From Episyrphus balteatus (taxonomy: Eukaryota; Arthropoda; Insecta; Diptera; Syrphidae): DNA of 64,000 nt. The stretch covers positions 106,294,288 to 106,358,287 of the forward strand of contig NC_079135.1 in assembly GCF_945859705.1 (NCBI RefSeq), read 5' to 3'. The first letter of the stretch is position 1. The number at the start of each line of letters is the position of its first letter. A model generated the notes under the pieces. The model was given only the letters and a program-made list of their open reading frames with translations, was not told the DNA's origin and ran no database searches. The translations under genes were made by a program, and so were the position numbers. Below are positions 57,904-64,000 of the stretch, in pieces.

Positions 57904-59270
57904 GGGAGCGGGTCAAAATTCTGGCTCCAAAATTCTGGTTTTCAAAATTCTGCTTTTTTCTAAAAAAAATCTGTTTTTCAAAATTCTGCTTTTCAAAATT
58001 CTGCAAGAATTTTTTTTTAAGAAAAAAATGGGTTTGGGTCGAAATTCTGTATGTGCCAAAATTCGGATTCCAAAATTCTATAAATGATAAAAGAAAAATT
58101 GTTTTGATAATGAAAAAAAGTGCTCACTTTTTCTCATTATCAAAACAATTTTTCTTTAATCATTTATAGAATTTTGGAGTACAGAATTTTGGTATTTTCT
58201 TTGAAGACAATGTTGAAGTAAAGTACCTCCCCAATTAATTTGCATATGACTTACAGCTATTGGATTGAATTTGAATGACATACCTTGAATACCAAAATAC
58301 TAGTAATATTTAGCCAAGAATCTTCATACATATTTCACCATTTTGTTTTTTTGTTATTTTGTATTTGTTTTTGTGTGTGTTTTTTTTTTGCAACGTTGAA
58401 ACAAAACTTAAATATTTGTGTAGAACATCTCTTATTCTCTAATTTTTCCTCTGCGTAAACTGTCACATGAGGTTTTATGTGCATAGAACATAAATCCTTA
58501 AGTTTCGTTTTACAAAACGGCTCTTATACACTGTTATACTTAATTCGTCAATTGAATACAAATTGTTTAGCAGGAAAAACAAAAAGGTATAGGTTTGGAA
58601 TATAGAGAACTCTAAAAAGCAGAATAATGGATTTCCAGAATTTTGATAACAGAATTTTGAAATGCAGAATAATAAAAAAGCAGAATAATGGAATACAAAA
58701 TTATGTTCATACAGAATTTTTTATTGAAATACAGAATTTTGGTCATACAGAATTTAGGAATACAGAATAACGACCCGTTCCCGAAAAAAATTCTGCTAGT
58801 TCTGTTTTTTTTTTTTTTTTTATAGAATATGTGTTTACTTAACAAAAATACACCTCATTAATGTAATTTAAGTTTGGTAATTTGCTAACTGCCTAGAAGA
58901 CTGACTTTTTTACAACTCACATCTATATACTGTTGAAAACTAATTAGAAACGATGAAGAATATTCCTTTTCTAATTAAATTTTTTGAATATTAATTTTTA
59001 TTTGATTAATTAAAAAAATTTCAATTATTCATTTTGCGAAGATATCATTAAACCCCTTTTCTCAATATTTTTAAATTTATTGATTTACCAAAAACATTAA
59101 TATTACAAAAATTGACATAGTGCCTACTCGGAAGTACCGTAATTAATCTTAAAAAAGCAAGCAAATTTTGTTTTCCAGAATTTTGTAAAACAATATTATG
59201 AAAAGCAAAATTTTGAAAAGCAGAATTTTGAAAAACAGAATTTTAAAAAGCAGAATTTTGACCCCAACCC
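57904..59270. mobile_element. MITE-like element built of CAGAATTTTG phrases
   Basis: Ends GGGAGCGGGTCAAAATTCTG and the complement of GGGTTGGGGTCAAAATTCTG are mirrored. The word CAAAATTCTG or its complement CAGAATTTTG and near variants occur more than 15 times, in the CAAAATTCTG orientation near the left side and the complement on the right. A second mirrored pair (about 58030 to 58783, GGTTTGGGTCGAAATTCTG-like) suggests a related element nested inside. No certain target duplication. Confidence 0.7.
58070..58177. repeat. Long perfect-like hairpin inside the CAGAATTTTG element
   Basis: CCAAAATTCTATAAATGAT on the left pairs with its complement on the right, and the match continues through AAAGAAAAATTGTTTTGATA, giving a stem of roughly 50 bp with one short bulge and a tiny loop near 58122. 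Confidence 0.85.
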
Positions 59271-59402
59271 AAACTTGTATTATAATTTAAAAACCAGAAC
59301 TCTTTTCAGATTCAGAATCCTCCATTTACTCAAAACTTGAATAAATTCTCTATGAGAGCTTCTTACCGTTTTTTTTTTTTATTTTTCCCATAAATAATAA
59401 AA

Positions 59403-59697
59403 AAAAATAATTTTTAGATTTTTAAAAAAATTTTGATTTTTTTTTTTTTTTTTGAAAACTCAAATTTTTGAAATTTTAGTTTTAGGTGTTGACTATAGTA
59501 ATTGAAAGAAAATAGAATACTAACTTTACATACGTGTTTTGGAGCTCAATTTTATTTAAGTTCTAACCTTTGAAGAAATAATTTTTATTTTATTTTATTT
59601 TTTCATATACCTACATTTAGTACCAACATTTTTATATAAAAAGTCTTACCAATTTTAGCAGTGTGAACGAATGCGTGTGACCCAGTCATGCATTTAA
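59403..59697 (+). repeat. Second copy of the GTCT-headed repeat body
   Basis: Ordered matches to 18320-18746 include 'aaaaaataatttttagattt', 'ttttggagctcaattt', 'tatataaaaagtctta' and the end 'tgtgacccagtcatgca'. The GTCT array and 'acagcctaaacgg' head are absent. Confidence 0.7.
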
Positions 59698-59967
59698 ATT
59701 TCTTCTATATTTTGGCGTAGGTAGTAAGTAGTACTTCAGGTACAGACCTCATCAAATAAGTTTTCTCGACCGAAATTTATAAGTAAGAAAGTAGTTAACG
59801 TGTAGTTCAATTAAGAAAAAACACAACATTAAATGTTTTCCTTGATTTTAAGTTGTTTTTTCCCTCAATGTAGATATCAAGTTGCTTATATGCATAGTTT
59901 TTTGTATTTAATCTTTTTAACTTAAAGGGGATGGTATAGCCACGACCTTCAAATGAAAAAAAAAACG

Positions 59968-60505
59968 GAGAAAATCCCAAAATTTTGAATCCAGAAAACC
60001 CAGAATCCCGAAAATCCAAAATTCCGAAAGCCCGGAATACCAAAAAAAACCAAAATCCCGAAAACCTTAAATCCAGAAATGCTACCGATAATAAAACAGA
60101 AAAAGTTAAAAACTCTTCAGAATTGTCTCTTCACTGAAACTTAAATTGAAACATAAAATAAAACTCAAATTAAATAACGATTTAAACATTACAATTATTA
60201 TAACTTAAATGTTGAAACTCACAATTGTATTGATTTTAGTTCAACGATTTTTTTCTACTTAGACTTAATTCGATCACAACACAACACTGCTAAAATCACG
60301 GTTATGTATATTGTTTTTTACGTGTTTACTTTTTAACTTCACAATTAGGATTATTTTTCGAAATCGAAATCCCAAAAAATTATATAAAATGAAAAATTTG
60401 CTCAAATTATTCTTTTTATATAGGTAATTTTTAGCGATCTTGGAATCCCATTCAGGATTCTGGGTTTTCGGAACTTCAGTTTTCGGGATTTCGACCCCAA
60501 CCTGT
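59968..60505. mobile_element. Probable MITE built of AATCCCGAAAA phrases
   Basis: Plus-orientation words (AATCCCGAAAATCC, CCAGAAAACCCAGAATCCCG) crowd 59970-60075, and the complement (GGATTCTGGGTTTTCGG, CAGTTTTCGGGATTTCGACC) lies at 60450-60505. The right end, read inward as AGGTTGGGGTCGAAATCCCG, closely parallels the GGGTTGGGGTCAAAATTCTG end at 59270. The left tip is not clear. Confidence 0.55.
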
Positions 60506-62649
60506 TTTAACTCAGAGCAGGCAGGTTTTCTCTAATTCATCAGCTGAACTTGAACCGACTAGAATTTTCTCCGAACTGTGTTCGTAAAGTGGTTTTTTAA
60601 AGAAGTCAACGATCCAAAGGGTGCAAGTGGAAACAATTCAAATGCTGTTTTATTTAATAAAACCTGAGAACTAGGAACAGTGGGAACCCATACAATATTG
60701 TCAGATGCTTACTAAATCTTCTAACGGTAATTACATTTTGTTTCGACAAGTATTATTAACTCTTCTCTAAACCTACGAATTGTCATCATAACAAACAGGT
60801 CAAAATTTACATAACCCACTGACAATTTCCTTGCATTTATATCTGATGGCGTTGAGAATTGTCATAATTCTCTTAAACATATAATTAAAAAAAAATATAT
60901 ACATATATTAACATTAAATATAAATCCGTGACAAGTCTCAATCAATTTCCAATTTTCCCACAATCAAAATGCAAAATAATATAGAAATTTACAAAAACAA
61001 CTCATAACAACACTATTCAAGTGAATATACCGACACTCAAACAAACCCAACAGTTTGCTAATTAATATTCAAATCTATCATTGACAATTAATTTAACTAT
61101 TGAACGTATACTCGTATAGATGCAGCACGATTCTGTACACTGTTTTATAGTTCCACCTTGTTTATATGAACATGTTGGTAATTTAAAGAAACAAGTGTTT
61201 GCTAGTTTGTTGTGTCTACTCCACAGCCTAACTATATAAAGTTGCCACCAGAGCGAGCTTGCACGCGCTCACGTAAAATCATAAATCTAATAAAGTAAAC
61301 CTACAGAAATAAAAGTTCGGTTCTATGCCAAGCTTATATGGGGTTAAAACAATTTATTGGCAATACACTTTTACACTGAGCAAATTTAATTTTTTCATTA
61401 GAATTCCGGAAACGAAAATCCCCATATCCCAAAATCATAAATAAAACTAAATCCCCGCAACACAAAAATCGTTTAAACCAGAATCAAGAACACCCAAAGT
61501 CTTAAAAACTTAAAAAAAAAAAAAAAACGAATTATTCCCAAAAATTTCAATGTCCCCATTTAATAATCCAGTTTACCCAATTTTTTAAAATGAAACGCAA
61601 AATTGATCAAAAGGGGTTGAAATAAAATTTCCAAAACCAGTAAAATTTACCTAAATTTAAACCCGAAAACTATAAATAAAGTAAATCCAGAATCCCCCAA
61701 AAAGTTTGAACAGATTTCATTCGGATTTTTAAGAGTCTTTTGTTATAATTTTGGTTTTTTTAGTTTTAGGGTACCCTTTAACTACGGTACTGTTAACATG
61801 GTGTCTTCATTTAGAAAAATAAATAGGTACTCCAATATTTTGGTTTTTATGGGTTTTGAGTTTTATAAGATTGTAGTTTTCAGATTTGTTTTTCTTTAAG
61901 TGTAACTAAAGTAGTAATCCAATGTAAAGAAATCCAAACTGTTGATGTGAATTAGTATTCAAATTAGCGCTAGAACATTTGCAATATTATTTGTGGATTA
62001 GCTCGGTTTCGCGAATGCGCGCGAATACTTGTTTAATTTTTAATTGACAATTTGCTGAATTGCCTGCGGCTTGCAATTAATTTGCAACACGTTGACAAAC
62101 ACACACAAACACAGAATGAATGTTGAAAGCACATTCATATATTTGCATTGGTTATGTCGATTGTGACGCGCGTAGGTTAGATTCCGGAATTATCTTTAAT
62201 TGACGATCTATCGATCGATCGATATCTAGTGTTGAGATGAAGGAGGTCATTGTAATAATTAACAAGAAGGCCTAAGGTTATTGAGGGTGTGTGTTACATG
62301 CATTCTTTTGTCACTAATAGGTTTATAGAAAATTAAAAAGAAAATAGTTTGCCCATTGAAAAACCAAGGTAGGTAAACCAAGACAATCCAAATACCCTGA
62401 AAATACTTTTATTTTTTGTTTTCTTACAAGAAAAAACTCTTTATAATTTTAAATTAAAATTCTTCATTTCGAAAATAAAGTTTAAAAACAAAAATATTAC
62501 AAAATTTGTTTTTATACAAATATAGTTTCGGAATTTATCAATAATATAAGTTTTTTTAAAGACACCAATTCATTGTCATTACTGAGAACCTAAATATGAT
62601 GTATAAGCATTTTACAATACCATGTACTCTCTACTAAAAGTGTTTCACA
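60506..62649. other. Gene-free stretch, with more AATCCC-type text at 61385-61700
   Basis: No gene. Words such as GAAAATCCCC, TCCCAAAATC and CCAGAATCCCCC at 61385-61700 resemble the phrase element above and may be a decayed relative. A CGATCGATCGAT word lies near 62211-62222. Confidence 0.4.
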
Positions 62650-62657
62650 ATATGCAT

Positions 62658-63955
62658 TAGGGTGGGTCAAAAAAATCGAAATTCTTTTTTTTTTTTGATT
62701 TGGTACTCCGAAAATTTGATTGCTAGAATATACACACCAAATATCAGCTCTTAATATTAATGGGAAGGTCCTCCGCTTCGCAATTTTCCATTTTTACATC
62801 AAACTTCTAAAAAAAATCATTTTTTTTTTAAATCGACTTTTTAGCAAATTTTTTTAAATATTCTTGTAGGAAATTAAACTCTCTACAAAAAAGGCCTTGT
62901 ATACTTTTTTCGTTTATCTAACCGTTTAATAGATATTTGAGGTCCAAAAATCGAGAAAATCTTTAAAAATTCGTTTTTTTTTTCTTAATTTTGTAACAAA
63001 TTGAAAAATTATAATAATCAAACGCGCAAGACATATTCTTGTAGGAAATAGATTGTTCCACAAATAAATTGTTATTAACTTTTTTCATTTATCTAACCAT
63101 TCTTAAGATATTCGAGGTCAAAGTTAAAAAAAAATATGAAAACATTTTTTACTTTTCAAAATTTTCTAATTTACTGAAAACTCATTATTTTCAAATTAAC
63201 AAGGTATATTCTTGTAGGGGCTTAAACGATCTACAAAAAATTCCTTAGAATCAAATTGATTGCTTTAATGGCTTAAAAGATAATCTAATCCAAATCGCAA
63301 TGCATACGAGTCATAAGAAAACTACTGAAATCGTTGGGCATTGGTTTGGATACGAATATCTTCTAAACGGTTAAAGCAATCAATTTGATTTTGAGGAATT
63401 TTTTATAGAACGTTTAAGCCCCTACAAGAATATTATCTTGCTAATTTGAAAATAATGAATTTTCAGTGAATAAGAAAATTTTGAAAAGTAAAAAAAGTTT
63501 TTATATTTTTGTTTAACTTTGACCTCGAATATCTTTCAAATGGTTAGATTAATAAAAAAAGTTACTAAGACCTTTTTTGTGGGACAATCTGTTTCCTACA
63601 AGAATATGTCATGCGCGTTTGATTATTATAATTTTTCAATTTGTTTCAAAAACGAATTTTTAAAGGTTTTCTCGATTTATGGACCTCAAATATCTACTAA
63701 ACGGTTAGATAATTAAAAAAAGTGTGTTTAAACTTTTTTGTAGAGCGTTCAATTTTCTACAAGAATATGTAAAAAAATTGGCTAAAAAGTCACTTAATAA
63801 AAAAATTATTTTTTTTGGTAGAAGCTTGATGTAAAAATGGAAAATTGAAAAGCGGAGGACCTTCCCATTAAGATAAAGAGCTCATATTTGGTGAGTATAT
63901 TCTAGAGGTATATAGCAATCGAGTTTTCGAAGGTCCATTTTTTTGACCCACCATA
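62658..63955. mobile_element. Almost fully palindromic hAT-like element
   Basis: The whole 1.3 kb is an inverted repeat centred near 63307, with arms of about 620-640 bp. Tips are TAGGGTGGGTC and the complement of TATGGTGGGTC. An exact 8-bp duplication ATATGCAT (62650-62657 and 63956-63963) supports hAT. Each arm contains three tandem modules about 170 bp apart, marked by ATATTCTTGTAGG (62860, 63034, 63206) and complements at about 63420, 63595 and 63757. No transposase is encoded. A transcript through it would fold into long double-stranded RNA. Confidence 0.9.
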
Positions 63956-64000
63956 ATATGCATGCTATTAGTTTTATTGACGTTTAGACATCACCTCTTT

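Overview
This window looks like a long gene-poor stretch of an insect nuclear genome. It is AT-rich, full of homopolymer runs, carries no bacterial-type gene organisation, and is dense with DNA-transposon remnants and 3' ends of non-LTR retrotransposons. Trinucleotide (CAT/GAT, TTG/CAG) runs of the kind common in fly gene regions fit Diptera, but I cannot name the species, and some repeats are also reminiscent of Lepidoptera. The layout would suit a large intron or an intergenic region of a developmental gene. No complete host protein-coding gene can be supported.

Protein-coding remains are almost only retrotransposon. Two related LINE 3' ends (1-900 on +, 5797-7485 on -) encode the reverse transcriptase C-terminal region with a CX2CX9HX4C finger and end in a TCTAA-type microsatellite tail. 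The second has an exact 11-bp target duplication. A different LINE tail (46341-46667, -), probably Jockey/CR1-like, ends in poly(A) and has a 7-bp target duplication.

Most recognisable structure is non-autonomous DNA transposons, several with defined ends: two CACTG-ended foldbacks with 3-bp duplications (4464-5756, 39257-40579); hAT-type elements with 8-bp duplications (10778-12874 with 11748-12537 nested inside it, 40731-41640, and the almost fully palindromic 62658-63955); TA-flanked elements (13308-14858 pogo-like; 16014-17290; 21059-22039; 33912-37313 carrying 33929-34922 nested; 51364-51939); TTAA-flanked piggyBac-type elements (19136-19539, 25525-26692, 46999-47635); a Harbinger-like element (30152-30673); and assorted foldbacks and short MITEs. 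Copies of a widespread insect repeat starting ACCGACTTCC sit inside two of these.

The most interesting pattern is that about ten unrelated families share one architecture: the word in the terminal inverted repeat is repeated as many degenerate copies, in both orientations, inside the element. Host-like, less AT-rich islands (about 24.1-25.4, 30.8-33.8, 43.8-44.5 and 54.6-56.8 kb) may be promoters, 5' UTR exons or enhancers; only weak splice-like signals and one possible short exon can be pointed to there.
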